From assembly GCF_000003815.2 (NCBI RefSeq), contig NC_049988.1:797679-861678 (forward strand): a stretch of DNA of 64,000 bases, written 5' to 3'. The stretch's first letter is position 1. Every line of letters starts with the position of its first letter. Shown piece after piece: positions 1-11,140 of this stretch. The position numbers and the translations under genes are program-made. The notes under the pieces were generated by a model that was given only the letters and a program-made list of their open reading frames with translations, was not told where the DNA came from and made no database searches. The stretch is from Branchiostoma floridae. Lineage: Eukaryota; Chordata; Leptocardii; Amphioxiformes; Branchiostomatidae.

Positions 1-303
1 ATATCGCACAAAAAAAACGGTCGATAAAAAACCCAAGATGGCTGAATTTTCAAAATAGACAACCATAAACATTTAAAGTGACAAAACGGGGCATCACAAC
101 TAACAAGGCATTCATTCCTGTATGAAAGAAGTGAACTGATATAGTAAATAGTATGATTATTAGGCTACAACAGAACATGTTTGCCTATTTTGCTCTATCT
201 GACCATCCCCAAAGAGGACAAAAAGTCTTGTTTTTTTTCTCAAATCAAAAAAATTAATGCATGTGCTGATGTCATCAATAAAATTGACTTGCTGTGGCTT
301 TGA
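1..303. mobile_element. MITE family A, copy 1 (left end cut by window)
   Basis: Shares long stretches with 3555-4053, including ggcatcacaactaacaagg and ggctacaac..aacatgtttgc. It ends at 272-302 with the inverse of the family's terminal repeat (gatgtcatcaataaaattgac, then tgctgtggc). No coding capacity. The family is non-autonomous; I do not know its superfamily. Confidence 0.7.
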
Positions 304-935
304 AGTAAAAGGAAAGAAAAATGAAAATTTTCTTTAGGAGGGCTCAAACCCTGCCAAAAGCTTGTACTACAATTGTAAGTCCCATTCACATAGGCAGGGG
401 GGTTTGGAGAGTTTGGATGAACGCACACTTGGGTATGCCCCCCCCCCCCAAAAAAAATTATCAATGAATTCTGTCTTATTATCAACAGTCTCCCTTTTTA
501 TTACTTTCGATCCTCTCATCAAAAACACAGGAAATATCATTTCATTAGCCAGGTTGAATGTCAGATTTTCCAAGAATGCATACCCACAGACCCCCTTAGA
601 ACTTAGCTTGTTGAATAAATGTTCTGTGGCTCTCACTAGTCAAAACACAACAAAATCATGGCTGCGGGCATGAGAACTCCTCTAATAGCTAACTACAATG
701 TAAATACTAACCTAGTACATGACAAATTATCAATAGATCAATATCAGTAGATAACTATACAATGAATAAAACAAGACATATTTGAAAATACTGGTAAAAC
801 TTTAAGTTCTTTATTCTTTAGTTATGACAATTGACAAGAAAGACATACAAAATTCCCCCAAATCTTGCTTAGCACATTGAGCCTGGCTCTATACATGTTA
901 ATCTTTGTAATCAACTGGTCAGGCATAAGGCACGT
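304..935. other. No gene seen; homopolymer junction
   Basis: AT-rich sequence without a convincing exon. It holds a run of C followed directly by a run of A at about 439-457, a junction that recurs at 20558-20579 and 23078-23102. Short open frames on both strands here have no recognisable content. This is presumably an intron of the CATIP-like gene, whose earlier exons lie left of the window. Confidence 0.6.
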
Positions 936-1140
936 TACTGTAAATGCATTTAAGTTCGCGGGGATTTATTTCGCGGTGGCGGGAAAGAGGACTTTCCGCG
1001 GTGGTTTTAAGTCTGCGGTAACACCATGCTCTCTAGTCTCTTACTGCCATGGAAAATGTTCGCGGTGGTTGTAAGTTTGCGGTATCCACCGTGAAAACCT
1101 CGAAAATTAAAGCACTGCGAAAGTTTCTGCATTTACCGTA
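936..1140. mobile_element. MITE family B with TACTGTAAATGCA termini
   Basis: About 205 bp. It starts TACTGTAAATGCA and ends with the near-inverse TGCATTTACCGTA. The interior repeats 'ttcgcggtgg' and 'gtttgcggta' modules. A related copy lies at 29486-29655. No coding capacity. It sits 56 bp upstream of the first CATIP-like exon in this window. Confidence 0.75.
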
Positions 1141-1196
1141 TCAGGCGCCCTTTATTTGAAGACCAGGGTTAATGAAATTGGGCTCGTTTTGTACAG

Positions 1197-3540
1197 AAAT
1201 CCCTTGAAGAGAGGACGGAGACGGTAGGGAAGGAAGAGGTGGAGGTTGTCGGGATCGAGCGCACGATCCACTCCACTGCCGACCTCCCCACTACATGGCA
1301 GTCCTACTTTCTTAAGGACGGGTAAGTATTCATTCATCCATCCATGCATTCATTCATTCATTCATTCATCCATCCATCCATCCATCCACCCATTCCATCC
1401 ATCCTTCCATCCATCCTTCCATCCATCCTTCCATCCATCCATCCATCCATCATTCATTCATTCACTCACTCACTCACTCATTCACTCATTTACTCATTCA
1501 TCCATTCATTCATCCATCCTTCCATCCATCCATTCATTCATTCATCCATCCATCCATCCATCCATCCATCCATCCTTCCATCCATCCATCCATCCTTCCA
1601 TCCATCCTTCCATCCATCCATCCATCCATCATTCATTCATTCACTCACTCACTCATTCACTCATTAAATCACTCATTTACTCATTCATCCATCCATCCAT
1701 CCATCCATCTTCATTCATTCATTCAGTCATTCATTCACTCATTAATTCACTCTCATTTACTCATTCATTCTTCCATTCATTCATTCATTCATTCATCCAT
1801 CCTTCCATCCATCCATCTTCATTCATTCACTCATTTACTCATTCATTCATTCATCCATTCATCATCCATCCATTCATTCATGGATTCATTCATTCATTTA
1901 TTGACATGTGGTACATTGAATGCATTTCATGTCTGTACTGTTTCCTACCCAGACATCTCTGCAACAGGGTGCAAGTAGGTTCCCCTGTCACCATGAAACT
2001 CCTGAGGATGCCTCGCATTATGGAGAAAGGTAAGTACAATACAGGCTATGGCAGCACAAGGAACATTCTGGCTCATGGACTCTTTGTTCTTATAGGAAGC
2101 TGAGTGCTGTAGGTTTAGGCCCCCTAGCAGCTTGTTCTGGAACTGCACTTAATGAAGGCAACTTTTTTTAGGCTAAACATTTTTATTCACACTCTTGCAT
2201 CAGTTTGAGGGTTCCAAGAGGATCTCATTCAAGTATATCGAATCAACTGTTACATAACTTTGGATTAATATCACTTCCATTTCAATTTGCACATTTACAA
2301 TGTAACTTGTTACAAACTATTGTTTAAGCTTTCTTGAAGAGGGAGGCCAAACTCTTTAGCATAGGTTGAGAATAACATCAACTCCATATTTACACCAGGA
2401 GTTGGAATAAGAGTGCTGGTATGGAATGCTACATCTTTTACTTGTTTTGCAGAAGAGCCCAGTGAAAAGGCAGTTTTTGAGAAGAAGAGTTTGGACATCA
2501 ACGAGGATATGCAGCTGTTCTCCATGTTCCTGGATAGAAAGGTGAGTGTATGGCATCGGAGAATTGGGGCCTGTTCAGACTTGTGTTTGTATAAGGCCAC
2601 ACCAATTTTATTTGAAGATGGTATTTTGATACTCCAGTGGGAGTCAGATACTCCACCAAACAGATTCCTTTTTAGCAAAATTGACCTTTGTGTTGAGTAT
2701 CGCCCATTCAAAAGTTTTCACAGACAAATATGTCCAGCTTCAGGTCTAGACATAAAGCAGGCCTGGACCTGAATTTTCTGTACTGGTACCTCCCCCTACC
2801 AACAATAGATTTTTTTTTCTTTCTGTCCTTTCACATCTTATTCTTTGACTTAAAATTTATTTTGGCATTCCGTGACTTTTGTTATCTGTTTTCTGATACT
2901 TTTTATTCAATCTACGGCATATATGTTCATTTTACAGATGCTTTGCAGGATTTACAGGATGGTTGAAAACTTCTTTTTGAAAATTGATGCGAGCGCGGAT
3001 GTCATCTATATAATCAAATCAGCATGGCCTAAGTAGCAGTAAGATGTAGAGACGTGGGTACAGAGGGGCTGACATACATGACATGCACTGCCACATCCTG
3101 ACTTATACCTACTTCTGTTCCAGGACCAGTTAAAGAATGACCACACCATGTACAGGAGACAAACATGACATGCACTACCACATGCTAAACTGTACCTACT
3201 TCTGTTCCAGGACCAGTTAAAGAATGACCACACCATGTACATGAGACAAACATGACATGCACTGCCACATGCTAAACTGTACCTACTTCTGTTCCAGGAC
3301 CAGTTGAAGAATGACCACACCATGTACATGAGACACCACCCCGAGCTCCAGGCCATCCTGGCAGACTTCCTCCAGTTTCTGCTCCTCAGGAAACCAGAAG
3401 ACATCTTCCCCTTCGCTGTGGACTACTTCTCATCCTTCTCCTCCCAGCTGCCCTCCCATAGCCCGTACGCAAAGTCGTCAGAAATCCCGCCCAAGCCGCA
3501 GAAAGTGGACACAAACCTACCTCCGCCACCTTACCCTTGA
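1197..3540 (+). CDS. CATIP: CATIP-like ciliogenesis protein, last four exons
   Basis: Four exons join in phase: 1197-1321, 1953-2029, 2453-2541 and 3298-3540 (TGA 3538-3540). Each has consensus AG acceptors and GTAAGT/GTGAGT donors, giving about 177 residues of C-terminal protein. The first two exons read through WQSYFLKDG into [17 protein letters not shown]. The last encodes a helical RIIa-like (dimerisation/docking) stretch: [20 protein letters not shown], then [12 protein letters not shown], then a proline-rich tail ending PPPPYP. From memory this order matches ciliogenesis-associated TTC17-interacting protein, an actin/cilium factor of about 390 aa, so the N-terminal half lies left of the window. 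The alternative is another RIIa-domain cilium protein. Oddities are a 570-bp tetranucleotide repeat in the first intron shown and a triplicated acceptor before the last exon. Confidence 0.72.
1328..1905. repeat. Tetranucleotide microsatellite (CATC/CATT)n
   Basis: About 570 bp of CATT, CATC and CACT tetramers in an intron of the CATIP-like gene. The 4-base unit avoids stops in some frames, producing long His/Pro/Ser/Ile reading frames with no biological meaning. Confidence 0.95.
3081..3335 (+). repeat. 87-bp tandem triplication covering an intron end and exon start
   Basis: Units start at 3081, 3168 and 3255, exactly 87 bp apart. Each contains the polypyrimidine acceptor 'cttctgttccag' followed by the first 12 codons of the last CATIP-like exon. 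Acceptors end at 3123, 3210 and 3297. Only the third unit continues into the long open exon. The first two run into TGA after 14 codons. Confidence 0.92.
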
Positions 3541-3554
3541 TAGTTTCCAAGTCG

Positions 3555-4053
3555 GGCCACAGCAAGTAAATTTTATGGATGACATCCTATGCAGAGTACA
3601 AAAATAATGAGATAGCGTGAAAAAAACAAGATGAGTAAAAAAAACCAAGATGGCTAAATTTTCAAAGTAGACACCATAAATGTCGTAACAGGATTTGAAG
3701 TTTCAAAACATGGCATCACAACTAACAAGGCATTCATTCCTGTATCAAAGAAGTGTACTAAATCAATAGTGCGGTACACTGGTATCACTTGCCAAGCTAG
3801 CATGGCTTCCATATTGGTGACACTTTTACACTTTTACAACTATCCAACAAGTTTCACTTCTGCAACAATAGTTATGGCTACCTCTACAAGTCACTTCTAC
3901 AAGTATTATTATTAGGCTACAACACAACATGTTTGCCCATTTTGGTCTATCTGACCACCCCTGAAGAGGGAAAAATTCTTCTTTTTTTTTTCTGAAATCA
4001 GTCAAAATAAATGAGCGCCCTGATGTCATCCATAAAGTTTACATGCTGTGGCC
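3555..4053. mobile_element. MITE family A, copy 2, complete
   Basis: Begins ggccacagcaagtaaatttt and ends with the inverse (cataaagtttac, atgctgtggcc), giving terminal inverted repeats of about 32 bp and a length of about 499 bp. It starts 14 bases after the CATIP-like stop codon, so the 3' UTR of that gene must run into the element. No open frame of note. Confidence 0.85.
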
Positions 4054-4228
4054 TCATGGCTGCCTCCAAGACCCGTCCCTCCATCCTAGGACTTGCTGGG
4101 AGGGAAAAAAATTTCTACACATCCGTCCCAAAAATATGAACTTCATGACACAAATATAAAGATGTATTTTCAGAAGTTTAAAATGAGAGATTTATCCACG
4201 AATATTAACAACCCAAATAAGGCACTTT

Positions 4229-4797
4229 TCTATAAGCTGGAGACAGTCCTGTCAAAGTAAAGGCCATCAACTTTTCACACATGTACCTTTTCATTGTACT
4301 TCAGGAAAAAGTGAACATGCTCTTGAAAATTTATTACCACAGTTGCAAATCTTTTAGCTTCTTAAGGAAAGATATAGGTTTGAGATGATATAAAAGTTCT
4401 GTACGCCAACGTAATTTATAATAGTGCTTTGCTTTTTCTTTATTTCGAACCATTCGACATGATCATAAAAATGTTACTTGGAGCTTATATGTAAGGTGAT
4501 ATAATATTTTGTTATTTGTTCTGTCTCTTTACAAGAATTCTAACAGCCCAGTGGGTTAAATTGTTGTGGTTTAAAACAAACTATATTAGAAGTATGTGAC
4601 ATAATTGTTAAAGTTATAAAAATTGAAGTGGTTATGTCACCAATGCCACAGTTCCTGACTAAAAGCAACCATCATGAATATTCAATAAACATTCTATAAG
4701 CTGGAGACAGTCCTGTTCAAAGTAAAGGCCATCAACTTTTCACACATGTACCTTTTCATTGTACTTCAGGAAAAAGTGAACATGCTCTTGAAAATTT
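4229..4797 (+). repeat. Direct repeat of about 105 bp (4229-4332 and 4693-4797)
   Basis: Both copies begin tctataagctggagacagtc and end cttgaaaattt. They are nearly identical, with one extra T in the second (ctgtcaaag versus ctgttcaaag). The 360 bp between them shows no gene. This may be part of the 3' UTR of the CATIP-like gene or a local duplication. Confidence 0.85.
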
Positions 4798-6465
4798 CCT
4801 ATTCAATAAACATTACATATTTGCACAAGTCATGTACACTCTTCTTATACATGTAATATTGAACATTGAATATACAAAACATATTTCTAGTTCTCGTCCT
4901 CCTGGTAGTCTTGATTTCTGCCCATGAAGTTACAGTAAACATGGCACGCAATTCGGAATCTGGTACATTCATTGGACTCGAGAAGCAAACAGTGCATAAT
5001 TTACGGTTAACTTAAATACATATATAGAATTGCTAGTTTTCTTTATGTCTGCTTTTGAAAATAACTTTTTTCACAAGTTCTGGTGCCAGGTTTGTGTTTT
5101 TCATGATGTCAGAAATTAACTGAATGTATTATTTGTAAGATTCGATGTTCAATGACATCAAAAGAGTGACTTTCTGTTTTGCACAAATATCTTTGATTAT
5201 TGAGTGGTACTGTTATGGCTGAATGGAATCAGGAAATGTTGACATTTATGAGATAAGGACTTTGAGCATTGGGAAAAAATTCATGTGTTTGACCAGATAT
5301 TTTACTGATATGTTAGTCAAGCTTTAGTTTATGCATGCATGAACTATATTTTGCTAGACTATGTTAAAGTTGATAGACCTTTGACTGTACAGTAGTAACA
5401 GTACCGTGATATTTTTTCATCCTATTAATAGTTATAGCTTGGAAGTGTTGTTGTCTTGCATTGACCTTATGTCACCCCAGTTGTAGAAATGTTGATGTGT
5501 GATATAGATCTAGAATAAAATAATTGTAGTATGTACCAGGGTGTCCAGTGTCATTGTTTTATTGACAAGTTGTAGTTTATAACCCCGAAGATTGTTTGTT
5601 TGTTTTTATCATTCTCATTTATGTAACCAAGGGAGACATATCGAACCTTCTGATTTTATTGAACATAAAAATTTGCTAAAGGCCTGTATGCATAGTTTTT
5701 AATGGTTCGTTGTATGATAATATCAGAAGGGTGTGTATTTGGTGTAAAGTTAACGTTTATCTTCATTGAATGAATTTATTCTTGTTACAGACCATGTGAT
5801 AGAAAATAGATTCCATCAAACTTTATGCACAACTAGGGAGGCGGGTTTTCTGTGTGTGAAAAAATTGCTCGTGAAAAGTTCTCAAAACACGTCAGAAAAA
5901 TGTGACCACATTATAAGATTTTCCCACTGTTACCTGGATTTTTTGTTTGATAAAGTCCTGGTTTTCGGTCAGGCTAATTTGCACATCCAAAATACTTGAA
6001 TTCAAGTCAGAAATATAATTATTGTAAGATATAAGGCTTTTTTTCCATTCTGTAAGATAAATTTCATATTTTCTTCAGCAGATTGTCTCAAGTGCAAATT
6101 TCAAACTTTTCTGCGCCTGAAAACTCAACATTTAACAATCACTTCAAAGTCCCTGGAATATTGACAGAACGGGACTTTGTACTCTAGTACGCAACAATGT
6201 GACAATTCCTTTTTGTGCCATGACTTTCAAAGCTTTTAAGTTTAGAATTGCAATAGTTTTCTGATATGCAGACCCCAACATAGCCAACCGGTGCGCTTCA
6301 TGTTGGGAACACGTCAGTGGTCGCCACACACCTGACTGCCTGCAATTATATTACCCTCTGCCAGGGGGCACAACTACACGACCCCTGTATTAGTTCCTGC
6401 GTGATCACACAGTGTTCCATTGGCATTATAGTTGTGGGAATTTCTGTGCGCGAACGACAATCGTA
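4798..6465. other. No gene seen; possible 3' UTR end at 5514
   Basis: AT-rich sequence with no recognised exon. An AATAAA at 5514-5519 followed by a GT-rich stretch could be a poly(A) signal for the CATIP-like gene, but the distance from the stop (about 2 kb) makes this uncertain. A short open frame at 5766-5999 has no recognisable content. Confidence 0.4.
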
Positions 6466-6584
6466 ATGGATACAATTAAAGGCGAATTGCTAGATAGTAC
6501 GCTAAATGATATATGCAAATATCTATATGCCACACAGTTCTATAATGCTACCCCTACGGCCGATAAGTCTTTGGGACTGGTCAG
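6466..6584 (+). other. Possible short first coding exon, unrecognised
   Basis: An ATG at 6466 opens 40 codons with ordinary composition (starting MDTIKGELLDSTL). The frame runs to tcag|gtgagg at 6584/6585, a reasonable donor, and would stop at TGA if unspliced. I do not recognise the protein and see no matching second exon downstream. It may be part of a retroelement or chance. Confidence 0.2.
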
Positions 6585-6589
6585 GTGAG

Positions 6590-8430
6590 GTGAGTTCTAT
6601 ATTGTAAGTCCGATATCTACGCTGTTTTATTCTAAGGTGACAGCGGCCGAACCTCAGACGAAGTATGATCCTTTTCGTTAGCTAGCAGTGTAATGTGGCT
6701 TCGCTACGGCTCATGTATTTTACGATCTTTTAGATACAAACACATCGGACGGGTCACCCCGCTCTTATTGACAAGTGTGCTGGGTTCTTTTATGATTATT
6801 GTGCAGAGGTTTTGACACTTAAGGCTCACGTCTGAAGCTCCCTAGCCTTATGCACGGGGCAGCTGGCTTTACGTCATCAATCGTAATGACGTATGCAGTC
6901 CCTTGGAACTTGGGTCCAAGTAAAATTTGCATCATTAAGTTTATGTATTTTGTATTCATTTTGCACACCTTTTGTATTACAGTCTATGTTGTCATTGTAC
7001 TTGCGTAGTGTCATAGTCTGCATAGACTGGCTGACAGTATAGTGCACAACTTGGGTCGACCATAGACATTCCTAGAGTCGAACTCCGGCCCAAGGAGTTT
7101 GATCCATATGTAGGCCAAGCCGATTTGCACTACTGCTTGCTTCTCGGAGACTTGTATAGACGACAGGACTACTCAATTAAGTAAAAGTGTTATGATCAGA
7201 ATGTGCGAGTTAGTGTCTAAAATGATACGATATGTAACTGCTGGGGAAGTTAAGAAGACTATTTTCCCTTGCCTCGGTTAAGCTTATGTTGCAGGTTTTA
7301 CATAGTCTTCGATCCAAAAGGCCCCTTTCTGTTGCCCAAAAGCTACACCACGTCTTCACTTACCACATTCTCCTCGCAGAATTGACCAGAGCTTGATCCC
7401 AACATTGAACATTTTAATTTCTACATTAAAGAGATTTATCTCTAGAATTTCGTTAGAATTGAATACGTAAGTAGACAATGGTCAAAAGACCACAAGGCTA
7501 GGGATCACTTACTTCAAGACATTGTATTTATTGGAGGATTAACAATGTGTATATAGTATCCACCTGTCCAGTTCGGAAGTCAAATGGCATGACATTCGCA
7601 CGCGAGATAAATGGAAGAGTTCATTAGAGCATGGGGTGCCTTTTGGAATGGTCCATTTCAGACTGAGATGGTCCATGTTGGGGGCGGACATAATTTTGGA
7701 ACGGTGAAATTGCCATGGGGTGCTGTTGGAAGTCCATTCTTGCAAGGAGGTCGCCATGGGAAAGTCCGTTTTAGACTTGGGTGATGGTAGAATAGTCCAC
7801 TTTAGAGGGGCGGGGATTTTTTTTTTTGGAAAGGTCCCTTGTTGCGTGGGGTTGAATGGTGAAAATCCTGTTTGAACTTTGATGATACCTGTAATAGATA
7901 TGTCCCTGAGGGGGAGGGGGCGCACATAATTCTGGAATGGTCTATATATTTTGCCGGGGGTGTTTGAAAGAGTCGTTTTGCCCGGGGCCGATTACGAATA
8001 AATCCGACTTTGATCAGGAATGATGCCAAAACAGTACATTGTGAACGCGGAAGTTTGTTTTTGCAATGTTTCATTTTTGTACTGGAGTGTTTTGGAACAG
8101 TCCATTTTTACCAGGGGAGTCCGTCGAAGCCGAAATACTAGCATGCTGCTTGCAACTATTGATTTATCAATGGCCTGATTACACGACCTATGACTACCAA
8201 CAAACATTGAACATATTTATATTTCAGCCATACATAGTATGGTGAAATATATTGTATTCGTAATGTTTCTTTCTTTCTTTCTTCTTTCTCCTGTCAAATC
8301 TTCAAAGTGATTCATCTCCGCCGTTCCTGGACCGAATGACCTGAAATTTGGCACAGGGGTAGAATGGGCCAATACCTTGATGATTTTTTCTCAGTTTTTT
8401 CATATCTGCCCCTAAAATGATTTTATTGAG
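6590..8430. other. No gene seen; degenerate short repeats
   Basis: No exon recognised. Between about 7600 and 8130 the phrase 'ggtccatttcagactg' and variants (agtccattctt, agtccgttttaga, agtccactttaga) recurs irregularly, suggesting a decayed tandem array. A (CTTT)n run lies near 8266-8284. Confidence 0.5.
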
Positions 8431-9000
8431 ATTTTTTGGTCAATTTTAGACCAAAACTGTATATTTTGGCCCCTGTACCCTGGTATTACAACCAAATGAG
8501 CTGAAATTTGACAGAGATGTGCCTTGATAATGCCTCCATATAAATTTGATAACACTTTTGGTGTACAGTACAACAAAATGCTTATTTTTGCGATTTTTTG
8601 ACCAATTTTTGACCAAAAAAGGACACTTTTGGCCCCTGTACCCTGGTATTACAACCAAATGAGCTGAAATTTGACAGAGATGTGCCTTGATAATGCCCCC
8701 ATATAAATTCAATAACACTTTTGGTGTACAGTACAACAAAATGCTTATTTTTGCGATTTTTTGACCAATTTTTGACCAAAAAAGGACACTTTTGGCTCCT
8801 GTACCTTGGTATTGCAACCGAATGAGCTGAAATTTGACACAGATGTGCCTTGATAATCCCTTCATATAAATTCAATAACACTTTTGGTGTACAGTGCAAC
8901 AAAATGCTTATTTTTGCGATTTTTGGCCAATTTTTGACCAAAAAAGGACACTTTTGGCTCCTGTACCCTGGTATTACAATTAAATGACCTGAAATTTGGT
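8430..9000. repeat. 163-bp tandem array, about 3.5 copies
   Basis: The landmark 'ttttggc(c/t)cctgtacc' occurs at about 8464, 8627, 8790 and 8952, a period of 162-163 bp. Each unit also has gagctgaaatttgaca, gatgtgccttgataat and tttgaccaaaaaaggacact. The minus-strand frames over this array are artefacts of the repeat. Confidence 0.93.
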
Positions 9001-10303
9001 ATAGATAGGCATTAGATACTTGGTAACAAGATTCAAGTAAAATTTTTGACATAAACAACTTTAAAATGATTAATTTTGGCACTTTTCTGAGGGGAAATTT
9101 GTTTTCTTTTGGCCTCCTGACGTGACCTTCCGTGACCCCGCACAGAGCCACACCTGTGCGCGTCAGCCGGAGAGTTAATTGAATCAAAGACCTAGCCAAT
9201 CAGCGAAGAGGAGGCCAAAGGCTAATTAATATTCATAAGCGGGGCCTCATGATCCCGTATATAGCAGTGTTCCCGCCAGGGAGAGCGAAGCCCGCCTAAG
9301 GCTCTCGCATTTTAGACTATTCAGAAGGCTTTATATTGTATCAGTTCTTAGGGGCATATCTATGATAATCGCAGCAGTCACTTAACTTCTCTTCAGGAGT
9401 TTAGCGTAACACTATTTCATGTCAAACCGTCAAAGGCAACTAAAAACAAACTTTAACGTTACTGAGTTCAACAGTACTTATAACTTGTTATCCGAAGTTG
9501 AAGCGCTAGCGATGGTATTTTCGCTGCGCTGTTAGCTCCGTGCGACTGTTGTTGACGGTCTTATAACGGTATATTTTGCACCCCTGTACCCTGGTATGAG
9601 TAACATTTGGTATAGATAGGCATAAGATAGTTGGTAAAATTTTTGGCATAAAGTACTGTAAAAGGCTTAATTACAGCACTTTTTTTAGGGGAAATTGGTT
9701 TTCTTTCGTTCTCCATGCCATGACCTTTCGGACGTTCACCCCACAGAGCCGACATCTGCACCTGCGTCTAGCCGGCAGGAAGAGTTAATTCAATTAATGG
9801 TTCAGCCAATCAGCGAAGAGGAAAGCGAAGGCTAATTAATATTCATAAGCGGGACCACACAATACGTTAACTTGAAGACTCAGGCCGTACAGACTTCTCG
9901 CCAGGATTTTTTCAAAGCGTCGGACAGGGGTCCGGGGGCCGCCGAATGTCTCAGGCGGGGTCCAGGGGCAGGGCCACTGTGGGGGGGACCCAGGTGGGCG
10001 AAGCCCCCCCGGAAGCTCTTGCATTTTAGACTATTGAGAAGGCTTCTTTTATCAGTTTTTTTAGGGCCATATCTACGATAATCGTAGCAGTCACTTACTT
10101 CTCTTCAGCAGTTTGACTTTAAAATATTTCGGGTCAAAGCTTCAATGACAACTAAAACCTCAAAAACAACAAACTTTACTTAGCTCAACAGTATACAAAA
10201 ATATTGTACGGGTTGCCATCCTTAGTTGAAGCGCTTATTCATAGCGCTAGTATCTTCGCTGCGCCGTTAGCCGCCGTGCGACTTTTGTTGATGGTCTGAT
10301 ATC
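8968..10303 (+). repeat. Imperfect duplicated block (8968-9562 and 9584-10303)
   Basis: Matching landmarks in order in both copies: ctgtaccctggtat, tttggtatagatagg, cagccaatcagcgaagagga (aagaccta- in copy 1), ggctaattaatattcataag, gcattttagactatt, agcagtcactta, and ttgaagcgct at the end. Period is roughly 620-700 bp. No protein is evident in either copy. Confidence 0.85.
9195..9263 (+). promoter_or_regulatory. Promoter-like CCAAT plus TATA arrangement
   Basis: CCAAT at 9195-9199 is followed about 60 bp later by gtatatagcag (TATATA 9258-9263). The duplicate block keeps the CCAAT (about 9808) but lacks the TATA. No coding exon is recognised downstream, so this may be a retroelement or non-coding promoter, or chance. 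Confidence 0.25.
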
Positions 10304-11140
10304 CCTACGTCGCCGCCTCGCTGATATTCCCACGGACATGTTTCAAGAAAAATACCCAGCAAAAAACGCTGTTCTGCGTCAAATTCTATTCTATAAAACA
10401 TGTGGGACTCAGCGTTACAGTCTAAATATTTTGTAGAAGCACCGGTACCGCTGTAGGAAAGAAGGTCCAAGCAATGTAAAACATCACGTAGCATGAAGTT
10501 TGCTGTCAACTGGCACACAGCACATGACGGTTTGAAACTCTAAGTCTAATCAACAGCCGTGTTTGATTGATAGCCGGCGGTCCTTTGATGAAGTCGGCGA
10601 AAGGTGCGTTAGTTAGAAAATCTGCGCTTAGTTTTGATACGTAATTATAAGTTAGACAGTGGCGAGAATGATTATTTTCTCATCAATATTTCTCTTCAGA
10701 ATTATTTGAACTTAATTGTACATCTAAACAATTGGCTTACCTGTGCAATGTTTATATGATTAATGATCAGTGTACGGAAATCATGTGTAACGTATGGCTC
10801 CTAGTCAATAGATCAGCATTTTCTCTATAGTGACCACCTGTCTATAGTGGCCACATTTCCTAGTGCTGTTGTTGTTTGACATAAACTTTGAACATTTAAA
10901 TTGTAAGTAACTTTAAACTGCCAGAGTTTCAGCCCAATAAAACACTCTCAGCGCCAGGGTATGAACAGACTGACCAGACAGACGAAAATAAATCCTCGAA
11001 CAAGGTTCAATCGTATCTTCCGGGTCTGGCAGGAAGTTGTTCAACTAAAATAAGAATAGGCTCGATGGCTGATTGCATACAAAGTAAAACAGTTTAACAG
11101 TTTTACAGCTTGAAGAAAACAAACGCTCCTACAGTACCTG
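10304..11140. other. No gene seen
   Basis: No exon recognised. A short inverted phrase, tagtgaccacctgtctatagtggccaca (quoted in part), sits near 10828-10855. The stretch ends in acctg, the target site of the LTR element that follows. Confidence 0.5.

Noticed and set aside
1246-2103. 285-codon frame rich in His-Pro-Ser-Ile
   Set aside because: It is the CATC/CATT microsatellite read through; only its two ends overlap the real exons 1197-1321 and 1953-2029.
3006-3404. Minus-strand 132-codon frame with internal repeats
   Set aside because: Antisense of the 87-bp splice-site triplication; the plus strand has splice signals and coding sense.
8446-9199. Minus-strand frames of 139 and 205 codons
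   Set aside because: Their repeated peptides come from the 163-bp tandem array; no domain and no start context.
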